DNA of 14,559 nt from Candidatus Altarchaeales archaeon WOR_SM1_86-2 (GTDB lineage Archaea > Altiarchaeota > Altiarchaeia > IMC4 > MCBC01), in NCBI GenBank assembly GCA_001723855.1, contig MCBC01000021.1, forward strand, positions 1 to 14,559, read 5' to 3'. This document shows, in pieces, positions 5,775-12,086 of the stretch (the first letter of the stretch is position 1; every line of letters starts with the position of its first letter). The position numbers were made by a program, and so were the translations under genes. The notes below the pieces were generated by a model. That model saw only the letters and a program-made list of their open reading frames with translations, was not told the DNA's origin and made no database searches.

Positions 5775-6308
5775 TTAAAAATTTGGTATGGCGGGCGCTA
5801 TTACCCTGCTCACGTTGATTTCCTCCTCGTATAAATGCTCGTCATCTCCAAGGAGATATATGCGGCTTCCTTCAATTCTCACTTCATTTTTGTCTGAAAC
5901 GAGAATATAGATTGCCTGGTCAATGTCACAGCTCTGCGGTGTCTTTAGCGCCGGTTGGGAAAACGGCTTAGGAACATCTTTAAATGTAAGCGATGAGTCA
6001 AGATAACAGCTCTCGTTTTCTTTTATGTAGGAATAAACGTATTCTGGAGAGCCTTCCGAACTGCTCAGCACACCAATAGCATGATAAAGCGCCTGTGTCC
6101 CATTAAAACTCTTTGGGTAATCCCTTGCAATTATCCTGCCGTCCCATATTATGTTTATCTCGTAAGAATCGGCTACGATATCTCTGATCTTTGACATGTT
6201 TTCAGGGTAGGTTACATCGCCAGAATCACCGCGTGTATCAAGGAGACAGCCCGCAACGAATCCCACGGCAATAACCAGTGCGATTATTATGATGTTTTTA
6301 TTGTCCAT
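5775..6308 (-). CDS. Putative lipoprotein of unknown function
   Basis: A 177-residue protein with a charged start, a hydrophobic stretch (residues 6-17) and a lipobox-like VAGC ending at Cys21. It is probably anchored outside the membrane by a lipid. The remaining 155 residues are hydrophilic and mixed alpha/beta, with three cysteines after the lipobox that could form a disulfide. I do not recognise the family. It starts 6 bases after the eL21 stop on the same strand and is likely co-transcribed with rpl21e, although the two have no obvious functional link. Confidence 0.75.
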   Translation of the reverse strand: MDNKNIIIIALVIAVGFVAGCLLDTRGDSGDVTYPENMSKIRDIVADSYEINIIWDGRIIARDYPKSFNGTQALYHAIGVLSSSEGSPEYVYSYIKENESCYLDSSLTFKDVPKPFSQPALKTPQSCDIDQAIYILVSDKNEVRIEGSRIYLLGDDEHLYEEEINVSRVIAPAIPNF

Positions 6309-6314
6309 CTTATC

Positions 6315-6599
6315 CTATTTCAATCCAACCAGATGCTCTGGCGTCACCAGAATCCTCTTCTCCTTGTTCTTATCTTTAATCTCGATATAATATGCTCTTC
6401 CCTGGCGGCCGACAACCCTTCCGCTCTTGCCCCTGAATCTCGGGTGTGGAATTGCCTGGAAACTCGGGTTTATAGCGATCGAAACCATGTCGCCCTCATT
6501 AAACTCCTGCAGGTATTGCTTTATCTTCACCTTCCCCCTGTCCCTGGTCTCCACCCTTAAATTCCGAGTTTTGTGCCTATATCCTTTTGAACCTTTCAT
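6315..6599 (-). CDS. rpl21e: 50S ribosomal protein L21e (eL21)
   Basis: A 94-residue archaeal/eukaryotic-type ribosomal protein of the large subunit. It has the characteristic KGSKGYRHKTRNL start, the HPRFRGKSGRVVGRQGRAYYIEI core and a VTPEHLVGLK tail. The length is as expected. The start ATG 6599 lies about 30 bases after a TATA-like box (6625-6633), so the transcript may be leaderless. A lipoprotein gene follows 6 bases after the stop. Confidence 0.97.
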   Translation of the reverse strand: MKGSKGYRHKTRNLRVETRDRGKVKIKQYLQEFNEGDMVSIAINPSFQAIPHPRFRGKSGRVVGRQGRAYYIEIKDKNKEKRILVTPEHLVGLK

Positions 6600-6624
6600 T
6601 GTTTCAGTATTAATATTACTTTAA

Positions 6625-6633
6625 TATTATAAA
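6625..6633 (-). promoter_or_regulatory. TATA-like box of rpl21e
   Basis: An AT-rich box reading TTTTATAAT on the minus strand lies about 30 bases before ATG 6599, a spacing compatible with a leaderless transcript. Confidence 0.4.
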
Positions 6634-6661
6634 AAAGCCTTTTAGAAAAAAAAATAAAAAT

Positions 6662-7102
6662 TTATTCGTACGGTCCGCTTATCCTTCCGGAACTCATGTG
6701 CGTTTCTTTCACCCCCGCTATTTCTTTAGTATATTCAACAGATACATCTACACGGTAAACGTCACTGCCGGCAGTACCCGTACCGCAGTCGGTTGCAGTT
6801 ATCCGGAATACGTCTCCCGGAGAGATATGTGTGTCGGCCGGCAACTTAAAAGTGCAGTCGCCGCTCACATCGGTAATGGTTACAGGTGCTCCCTCACCGC
6901 TTGTCATGGTAATCACGCCACTCCCGTCTTCATACACCGCCCAGCTCAATGGTTTCACCGCTCCAAATCCTGTGAAGGTTTTGGCTGGCTCTCCCAGGTT
7001 GAATACACCTATGTACCACAGCGCGACACCGAAAATAACCACTATGAAGATCAGCAGAAAAATGGCCGCAGCCGCCAAAATAATAATATGAAGTGTTTTC
7101 AT
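6662..7102 (-). CDS. Single-pass membrane protein of unknown function
   Basis: A 146-residue protein with one long N-terminal hydrophobic helix (about residues 4-32) and a short linker. The rest is a predicted beta-rich extracytoplasmic domain containing EPAKTFTGFGAVKPLSW and two cysteines (in GDCTF and TDCG) that may pair. The layout resembles pilin-like or surface-anchored archaeal proteins, but no processing site for a prepilin peptidase is clear. I do not recognise a named family. It lies upstream of rpl21e on the same strand. Confidence 0.75.
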   Translation of the reverse strand: MKTLHIIILAAAAIFLLIFIVVIFGVALWYIGVFNLGEPAKTFTGFGAVKPLSWAVYEDGSGVITMTSGEGAPVTITDVSGDCTFKLPADTHISPGDVFRITATDCGTGTAGSDVYRVDVSVEYTKEIAGVKETHMSSGRISGPYE

Positions 7103-7145
7103 CGTTTTTTTTAAATATTATGCGTGTTAATAAAAATAAACCGCG

Positions 7146-7565
7146 CTAAAATATATGCGTCTGCAGGTAGACTAAATGCCCCACCATATACGAATACGCC
7201 AATGTTTTCCCGATTACGACAATGCTTGCAACCTGTGCCATCCCAAAGAGAGCGCCTGTGGCAAAACGCATCGGGTTATTGCTTTCCCTTTTTCCAAGTG
7301 CCTGTGTTGTGCCGTCGATTGCTATCGGAATCGTAAAAAGTAAAACGAGCAGGATTGTCGGGCGGATTATTTCGAAGTGAAATATGGGCATCAATAACAT
7401 CCCTATGATAATCCCGGTGCATCTTGCACAAACCGGGGATTGTCTTCCGAACAGGAAAAACGAACGCTCTGGAAGCCGGTGACATAATGCCAATTTTATG
7501 TCTTTTTCCCTGAGCCCTCTGTTGATCTCACGATACCTATCTATGATCCCCATCCTAATAATCAT
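7146..7565 (-). CDS. DUF2085 family membrane protein
   Basis: A 139-residue polytopic membrane protein of the DUF2085 family. Diagnostic motifs are CHRLPERSF (28-36), PVCARCTG (44-51) and IDGTTQALGKRESNNPMR (83-100), followed by a TG-x-LFG membrane segment. The conserved Cys-His and CARC residues suggest metal or redox chemistry, but the function is unknown in the literature I know. The start could be ATG 7565 or ATG 7553. The former overlaps the upstream zinc-finger gene by 11 bases and the latter begins just after its stop. The two genes are probably one transcription unit. Confidence 0.9.
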   Translation of the reverse strand: MIIRMGIIDRYREINRGLREKDIKLALCHRLPERSFFLFGRQSPVCARCTGIIIGMLLMPIFHFEIIRPTILLVLLFTIPIAIDGTTQALGKRESNNPMRFATGALFGMAQVASIVVIGKTLAYSYMVGHLVYLQTHIF

Positions 7566-7917
7566 ATAAATACGGGTCTGAACCTATCATTGCGGCTATA
7601 AATAAGAAATACAGAACGATAAGTACAATATAAAGCACGGCTATACCTATGCATATATACCCTGATTGTTTTGCCTTTTCTGGCTTGCTGTCTCTCCAGA
7701 TAAGCCACACGACAAGTGCCATAACCGGCGACAGGCAGACTGAACCAAAAATAATCGCAATCGCTTCTACCGCATCAAGTCCTCCTTGCGACTGAACATC
7801 GCATTGTCTGCAGTACCCCTTTTCATTTTTTTGCACAACACAATCTTTACATAGCCCTTTACCGCATGACGAACAAGTCATAACCGCGTCCGCAGTTGGA
7901 TGATAAAAACATTTCAT
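7555..7917 (-). CDS. B-box-like zinc-finger membrane protein
   Basis: A 120-residue protein if started at ATG 7917, which gives MKCFYHPTADAVMTC. A start at 7950 would add an unlikely AT-rich leader. The N-terminal 40 residues hold a Cys-His pattern (CFYHP, CSSCGKGLCKDC, YCRQC) typical of small B-box-type zinc-binding domains that precede membrane segments in prokaryotes. Two predicted transmembrane helices follow, one through VCLSPVMALVVWLIW and one through GIAVLYIVLIVLYFLF. It is coupled by overlap to the DUF2085 gene downstream. A role in membrane homeostasis is only a guess. Confidence 0.85.
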   Translation of the reverse strand: MKCFYHPTADAVMTCSSCGKGLCKDCVVQKNEKGYCRQCDVQSQGGLDAVEAIAIIFGSVCLSPVMALVVWLIWRDSKPEKAKQSGYICIGIAVLYIVLIVLYFLFIAAMIGSDPYLYDY

Positions 7918-7965
7918 TTTTTGTATTTTATTATTATGTATTATTAACATAAAAAGAAAAGAACC

Positions 7966-9249
7966 TTAGACCTGTACGGCTGAATAAGGAATTATGGTCG
8001 TTCCGGCTGGACCCCCGCTCATTGTATAATACTGGAGTTCCGCCCTGATTTTATCATTAACTTTTGCATCCAGGTTTAGAGCCGCCGGGAAATGCCCGTT
8101 ATCTCTTACCTGCGTAAGTGTCCCGTCAAAGACCACATAATAATCCATAGAAATGAAGCCGTTTATGTTCATTCGTATATCACTTACATTATGTGCAATT
8201 AGAGTGGCGTTAACTGCGGATGTGTCGGCATCTAACGGTAACCTGAAACTTAATGCCCCGTTATTTCTGGTGTAATTCATTCTCGTGGAGTCTAAAATTT
8301 TCGTTATTTCTTCAACGGAATTGTTAAACGATACGGTTGTTACGTTCGTGTCATTGTTCAATTGGGCACTTACCCCGCTTAAATTATTCAGTTGATTCAT
8401 AACGGCTTCACCGGGGGGTATTTTTTTAATAACCGTTTTGTTTACCAGCCGGATTATTGTTTCATTGGTTGTTTCATTAATGCTTGCTTCAGCAGCGATG
8501 ATTGTTTTTTCTTCAGTTCTCGGATTTACAACAAAGTTTGCGGGTTTATGGGCTGTACCGGTCATGTCAGAAATCTCTTCCTTCAGCTCTTCCAGATCAA
8601 AGTTTGAGGTAATACCCGCGCCCACGGATATATCGGTCGTTTCATTTACTTCTGCATAGATCGTTGGACCTTCCGGTATCGATCTTTTTTCCAAGCCGAA
8701 CAGCTCGGGCACCGTCATGGTTTCATTCTTTTTCTGGTACACGTCAGCCCAAATGTAATCTCCTTTTTTGGTGTGTAATCCCGCTGTGATATAAATAACC
8801 TCTCCATAGCCCAGACGCTTACCCATATACCCCCGGAATGTTATGTTCGCCCTAATCGGATACAAAACATTCTCATTAATCTCCTTTACGATCTCTGCAT
8901 TTGGGGCAGGGACCCTGAATTTAAATACAAAAGTTCCATGGTTCCATACCTCCACGCTCATACCATCTGTTCCGTTAACGGATTGCGATAAATTATACAT
9001 GCCGTCCATAAACCCCGGAGCTGCCGGATTATTTGATATGGCAATCAATTCAGAGGTTTCGTTGGTAATGTTCACGATCGCATCGGAAGCAATTTGCTGT
9101 ATCTCATAATAGGCGACCGGCGCCTTAATTTCCCTGCCCGTGTCTGCAGGTCCTCCCCTTTGCTCCTGGTCATAGCCAAAGAAAGGAAATACGAACCCGA
9201 TACAGATCGCTGCCGTAACCGCAAGTATCAAAATCTGTTTTATATTCAT
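7966..9249 (-). CDS. Secreted or membrane-anchored protein rich in N-glycosylation sequons
   Basis: A 427-residue protein with an N-terminal hydrophobic segment (about 5-25) acting as signal or anchor. The rest is hydrophilic and predicted extracytoplasmic. I count roughly 17 N-x-S/T sequons (for example NIT, NET, NLS, NGT, NKT, NVT, NYT, NAT), many clustered near residues 255-345. There are no cysteines in the exported part. I do not recognise a domain. Its upstream region contains a multi-hairpin element (9267-9391) only 17 bases before the ATG. If transcription starts near 9412, this would lie in the mRNA leader. Confidence 0.85.
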   Translation of the reverse strand: MNIKQILILAVTAAICIGFVFPFFGYDQEQRGGPADTGREIKAPVAYYEIQQIASDAIVNITNETSELIAISNNPAAPGFMDGMYNLSQSVNGTDGMSVEVWNHGTFVFKFRVPAPNAEIVKEINENVLYPIRANITFRGYMGKRLGYGEVIYITAGLHTKKGDYIWADVYQKKNETMTVPELFGLEKRSIPEGPTIYAEVNETTDISVGAGITSNFDLEELKEEISDMTGTAHKPANFVVNPRTEEKTIIAAEASINETTNETIIRLVNKTVIKKIPPGEAVMNQLNNLSGVSAQLNNDTNVTTVSFNNSVEEITKILDSTRMNYTRNNGALSFRLPLDADTSAVNATLIAHNVSDIRMNINGFISMDYYVVFDGTLTQVRDNGHFPAALNLDAKVNDKIRAELQYYTMSGGPAGTTIIPYSAVQV

Positions 9250-9266
9250 TATTATCGTCTCTTTCC

Positions 9267-9391
9267 ATAAACTTGGAATGTGACTGACCTTTGGTCAGAC
9301 ATGTGGCCGAGCTTCGCTCGGACACACTCGGGAGCTTCGCTCCCGCGTGCACTCGGAACTGAAAGTTCCGCGTGCTTTGTTCCAAGTTTAT
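9267..9391 (-). repeat. Nested multi-hairpin element R2
   Basis: A perfect 12-bp outer inverted repeat (9267-9278 with 9380-9391) encloses four perfect hairpins with three-base loops. Their stems are 9284-9289/9293-9298, 9307-9312/9316-9321, 9329-9335/9339-9345 and 9354-9360/9364-9370. Two loops are TTC and one is GAA. Linkers such as acatgtgg and cgtgcact recall those of R1. The fold would be a multi-branched structure of about 125 nt. It lies directly upstream of the 427-residue protein gene. It may be a structured leader, a small RNA or a non-autonomous mobile repeat. Confidence 0.8.
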
Positions 9392-9399
9392 TTTTGATT

Positions 9400-9418
9400 A
9401 AACTTTTTTTAAAAGTTT
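9400..9418. repeat. AT-rich palindrome beside R2
   Basis: AAACTTTT and AAAAGTTT flank a TTT loop. This resembles the palindrome at the rpl1 stop codon and the sequences bordering R1 and R3, which links R2 to the same repeat family. Confidence 0.5.
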
Positions 9419-9472
9419 ATTATCTATTTACAAGTTATATAAATAACCATAGAAAAAACGCATTTCTTTACC

Positions 9473-9952
9473 TTACCTGCTCCATATCGGTCTGACACTG
9501 AAATCTGATCTCTCCATCCCCGCGTGTTCATAGACCACCTTAACCCTCAAATCAAACCCGCTGCTCAAGATTTCCTCGTTAAATGAGATTGCGTGCCTGT
9601 CCAGGCTCAAATCATCCGCCAATCTTTCAATCACCTCTCGAGCCTCTGTCCCTGCAGGATCCCAGAAAAGCTCAGCGACCATATCGTCACAGGTTCTTAG
9701 GTAATCGTTCTTATACCTTGCTCTCAAGTAATTTTTTATCTTAGCCGAAAGAGCATTATCCGGCAAATCCACCACCAGATCCTTTGAGAAGAAGTAATTT
9801 GTTAAATGGCGGCTGCATCTCGGGCATATTATATTAACGCTCTTACCGTCAACCACCAGCTCCAGACCCCGGTGGCTGCAGCTGCTGCACACATCATTGC
9901 TCCAAAAAATCTTATGTCCCACTTCTTTGTACATGAATTTTTTGGGCGTCAT
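9473..9952 (-). CDS. Zinc-ribbon protein of unknown function
   Basis: A 159-residue cytoplasmic protein. The start is taken at ATG 9952 (MTPKKFMYKEVGHKIFW). A longer reading frame runs into repeat R3 and is an artefact. The N-terminal third has a zinc ribbon formed by CSSC and CPRC pairs about 20 residues apart. The remainder is mixed alpha/beta with a charged helix (AREVIERLADDLSLDRH). I do not recognise the family. A TATA-like sequence about 30 bases upstream suggests a leaderless transcript. The gene is divergent from chorismate mutase, with R3 between them. Confidence 0.8.
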   Translation of the reverse strand: MTPKKFMYKEVGHKIFWSNDVCSSCSHRGLELVVDGKSVNIICPRCSRHLTNYFFSKDLVVDLPDNALSAKIKNYLRARYKNDYLRTCDDMVAELFWDPAGTEAREVIERLADDLSLDRHAISFNEEILSSGFDLRVKVVYEHAGMERSDFSVRPIWSR

Positions 9953-10011
9953 TTTGATGTTTATTTTATAATAATCCCAAGATATAAATAAAAAACTTTT
10001 TAGAAAAAAGT

Positions 10012-10065
10012 ATTCATTACAACATAGTTGTAATGAATGTGTCTTACACGAAGTGTAAGCCACAT
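10012..10065 (+). repeat. Two-hairpin repeat R3
   Basis: A perfect 12-bp hairpin (10012-10023/10027-10038, loop ATA) is followed by a 7-bp hairpin CTTACAC-GAA-GTGTAAG (10043-10059) inside an outer ATGTG/CACAT pair. It matches the first 55 bases of R1 with compensating changes in the stem. It sits between flanks resembling AAACTTTTTATAAAAG and TTTTATCAAAAA, as in R1. It ends 16 bases before the chorismate mutase ATG. A TATA-like ATATAAATA at 9982-9990 would start transcription close to its left edge, so it may form the gene's leader. Confidence 0.8.
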
Positions 10066-10081
10066 TTAATCAAAAACTTAA

Positions 10082-10366
10082 ATGGTTGATGAAGATATAG
10101 CCGGCCTGAGGGGGGAGATCGATAAAATCGACCGGGAGATAGTTTGCCTGCTCAAGAAAAGGGTTGAGATTACAAAAAAGATCGGGCAGTTAAAGGCGAA
10201 CAGGTCAATGGACATAGAGGATACGGACAGGGAGCATGAAGTTTTCAAGAATGTTTCGGATGCATCAAAGGAATCCGATCTGGACGGGGAATTTGTAAGA
10301 AAAATATTTGGATTAATCATCGGCCACTGCAAAGGCAAAGAGAAAGAGATTTTTAACTTTAAATAA
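10082..10366 (+). CDS. aroQ: Chorismate mutase (AroQ class)
   Basis: A 94-residue monofunctional AroQ-type chorismate mutase. It converts chorismate to prephenate in phenylalanine and tyrosine synthesis. Residues matching the active site are Arg10, Arg27 and Lys38 from the long first helix, Asp47 and Glu51 in the EDTDRE segment, and Glu87 where the bacterial enzyme has Gln88. Glu at this position is also found in the yeast enzyme. The length fits a single-domain enzyme without a prephenate dehydratase or dehydrogenase fusion. The DUF58 gene starts 2 bases after its stop, so they are co-transcribed. Repeat R3 occupies its leader. Confidence 0.92.
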   Translation: MVDEDIAGLRGEIDKIDREIVCLLKKRVEITKKIGQLKANRSMDIEDTDREHEVFKNVSDASKESDLDGEFVRKIFGLIIGHCKGKEKEIFNFK

Positions 10367-10368
10367 AA

Positions 10369-11247
10369 ATGATAGAACAGGATTTTTTCCAGCAGTTGAA
10401 CAGGTTCAATTTTATCGTAAAAAAGAGAATATCGAGTGTTTACGCGGGATCGAGAAAATCAATCAGGTACGGCAAGGGGATAGAGGTCGTGGATTACCGT
10501 GAATATTTTCCGGGGGATGATTTCAGGACAATTGACTGGAATATATACTGCAGGACAGAAAAACTGCATGTTAGACGATACGAGGAAGAAAAATCCGCAA
10601 CCACCCATATCCTGATCGATACCAGCAAATCAATGGATTTCTCCACGAACCATATGACAAAGTATGATTATGCAGCCATGATCGGTTTAGGATTTGCGTA
10701 CATTGTCACAAACACAAATGAAAAGTTTGCTTTAGCGACATATGCCGAAAGACTGAGGGATATTTTAAGACCCAAGCGCGGGAGAACCCACTTCTTTAAG
10801 GCGTTTGATCTTCTGAACGGAATGTGCTCGGGTCTTCAGGGAAAAACAAACCTATCCACGGCATCCAGCGGTTACATCAAGATGATAAAATCAAAATCGT
10901 TCGTCGTTATAGTGTCTGATTTCCTGGAGGATATCGGCTCGATCCGGGAGGGGATCTACAGGATGGCCAGATTCAGGAATGATTTGATGGTGGTGCATGT
11001 CGCGGACCCCGGGGAACTGGACCTGAAATGGAGCGGGGATGTGAAACTGCATGACCTGGAAACCGCGGGTGTCAGAAAAACCTATATAAGCCCGAAATTC
11101 AAGAAGGATTACCACAAGAGGTTAAAAGAGCACCTGTCCATGATAGAAGAATCCTGCGGTGACGTCGGAGCAGATTTCTTTTCCGTCCGCACGGACACAC
11201 CTATATTTGAAACCTTCCTTGAGTTGATGGAGCATAAGAGGATGTAA
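10369..11247 (+). CDS. DUF58 domain protein (vWA-like)
   Basis: A 292-residue DUF58 protein. The signature VDYREYFPGDDFRTIDWNIY, followed by LHVRRYEEEK, lies at about residues 41-75. A von Willebrand A-type metal site DTSKS (D84, S86, S88) follows. Such proteins usually act with a MoxR-family AAA ATPase in assembling or maturing protein complexes. No MoxR gene is next to it here; instead it follows chorismate mutase by 2 bases. There are no transmembrane helices, unlike longer DUF58 proteins. The precise role is unknown. Confidence 0.93.
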   Translation: MIEQDFFQQLNRFNFIVKKRISSVYAGSRKSIRYGKGIEVVDYREYFPGDDFRTIDWNIYCRTEKLHVRRYEEEKSATTHILIDTSKSMDFSTNHMTKYDYAAMIGLGFAYIVTNTNEKFALATYAERLRDILRPKRGRTHFFKAFDLLNGMCSGLQGKTNLSTASSGYIKMIKSKSFVVIVSDFLEDIGSIREGIYRMARFRNDLMVVHVADPGELDLKWSGDVKLHDLETAGVRKTYISPKFKKDYHKRLKEHLSMIEESCGDVGADFFSVRTDTPIFETFLELMEHKRM

Positions 11248-11262
11248 GAGGATGTAATCTGT

Positions 11263-11529
11263 TTATCCGGATTTGAATGGTTTTGATACAACATTATTCC
11301 TTTCATCCGCCTCATCAATCAGATCATCTGGATCAACAACCACCATTATCGTATAATTCCCTTCTTTTGCAATCCAATTGAAACTTACATCTTTCTCTGC
11401 TTTAGATGCTAAATTTAAAACTTTATAATCCTCAAAGATTAAGGAGTAAATATCAAGGATTGCGACTTTCTGATTCTTCTTTTGTAATGTTGTTAATCCA
11501 TAGTTGCATTGAGTATTCCAGTAAAACAA
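11263..11529 (-). pseudogene. CARDB-domain gene fragment
   Basis: This minus-strand frame of 88 codons ends in VSFNWIAKEGNYTIMVVVDP and then DLIDEADERNN. That is the typical C-terminal half of a CARDB (cell-adhesion-like, beta-sandwich) domain found in archaeal surface proteins. There is no signal peptide and no ATG, only a TTG shortly after stop codons, and the domain is incomplete. It lies opposite the neighbouring genes and 15 bases past the end of DUF58. It is best read as a degraded remnant of a larger surface-protein gene. A short expressed protein cannot be excluded. Confidence 0.55.
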
Positions 11530-11626
11530 GGATTGCTATCAACTGAAAGGGCAAAACAAAGTTTCTTTTTGGGATGAAACACTTTTTAAATCTAAATAAT
11601 AATCTAATAACAGAAAAAAATTGACG

Positions 11627-11881
11627 ATGGAAAAAAGAAAACTGCTTGACTGCATTGTAATTGACCCGAAGGTGATGGTTGGAAAGCCGGTCATCAGGGG
11701 GACACGGTTGACCGTCCAGTACATCCTGGGGTTATTATCCCGCGGTGCTGCAATGAATGAAATCTTGCAGGAATATGAAGGGTTGACAAGGGAGGATATC
11801 TTAGCATGTCTTTTGTTTGCAGCAGAGGCGATGGAAGACAATGCTTTCGTGCCGTTGACTGAGGGGGTGGTTTCTGGATGA
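11627..11881 (+). CDS. DUF433 antitoxin-like protein
   Basis: An 84-residue DUF433 protein from ATG 11627 (a TTG at 11621 would add two residues). The core CIVIDPKVMVGKPVIRGTRLTVQYILGLLSRG, followed by the helix-turn-helix-like MNEILQEYEGLTREDILACLLFAAE, is diagnostic. Members are commonly the DNA-binding antitoxin of pairs with a DUF5615 PIN-like toxin encoded immediately downstream. Here the overlapping ATGATGG at the stop leads into TAA within three codons, so the expected toxin is missing. A TATA-like tttttaaat lies at 11584-11592. It is probably an orphan antitoxin or a stand-alone regulator. Confidence 0.9.
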   Translation: MEKRKLLDCIVIDPKVMVGKPVIRGTRLTVQYILGLLSRGAAMNEILQEYEGLTREDILACLLFAAEAMEDNAFVPLTEGVVSG

Positions 11882-11910
11882 TGGGATAACGCGGTAAATC
11901 TAATCTCACA

Positions 11911-11928
11911 CTATTATAATAATATAAA
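11911..11928 (+). promoter_or_regulatory. TATA-like region before the SEC-C mini-gene
   Basis: A stretch of alternating A and T (ctattataataatataaa) is centred about 30 bases before ATG 11949, as expected for an archaeal promoter giving a leaderless transcript from that ATG. Confidence 0.4.
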
Positions 11929-11948
11929 CTGTCTTTTTGGGATAAATT

Positions 11949-12079
11949 ATGGTAAAGCCGAATTTGAGGAAAAGCCGAAAGTTAGGGGAAAGAAAAAAAC
12001 AGGGAGAAACGAACCATGTCCTTGTGGGAGTGGGAAGAAGTATAAGAAATGCTGCGGGAATCCCGCAAAATTAAAATAA
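11949..12079 (+). CDS. SEC-C zinc-motif mini-protein, possible -1 frameshift
   Basis: The frame ending at TAA 12077-12079 encodes [20 protein letters not shown], a complete SEC-C zinc-binding motif (CxCx8CC) as at the C-terminus of SecA and many small proteins. That frame has no canonical start. It is open back to the DUF433 stop and its upstream residues [15 protein letters not shown] look coding. The only well-placed ATG, 11949, is in another frame, whose codons reach an A7 run (11993-11999) set exactly as A AAA AAA. A -1 slip there gives a 43-residue basic protein ending in the SEC-C motif. Alternatives are an indel pseudogene, transcriptional slippage, or an assembly error in the homopolymer. 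The 409-residue protein gene follows 7 bases later. Confidence 0.6.
12053..12067. repeat. Short GC hairpin near the end of the SEC-C frame
   Basis: TGCGGG and CCCGCA arms enclose AAT within the last SEC-C codons and precede an A/T-rich stretch. It may be a weak terminator or may limit read-through into the next gene. It could also be a chance product of the Cys-Gly-Asn-Pro codons. Confidence 0.35.
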
Positions 12080-12086
12080 CCATAAA

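Noticed and set aside
9267..9391. Possible tRNA or tRNA-like gene because of the cloverleaf-like set of hairpins
   Set aside because: There is no anticodon loop of seven bases, no T-loop or D-loop consensus and no suitable acceptor end. Loops are three bases throughout.
9953..10063. N-terminal extension of the zinc-ribbon protein starting MAYTSCKTHSLQ
   Set aside because: This is translated repeat R3. A similar peptide is produced antisense to repeat R1 (about 4343-4399), which shows it is repeat-derived and not protein-coding.
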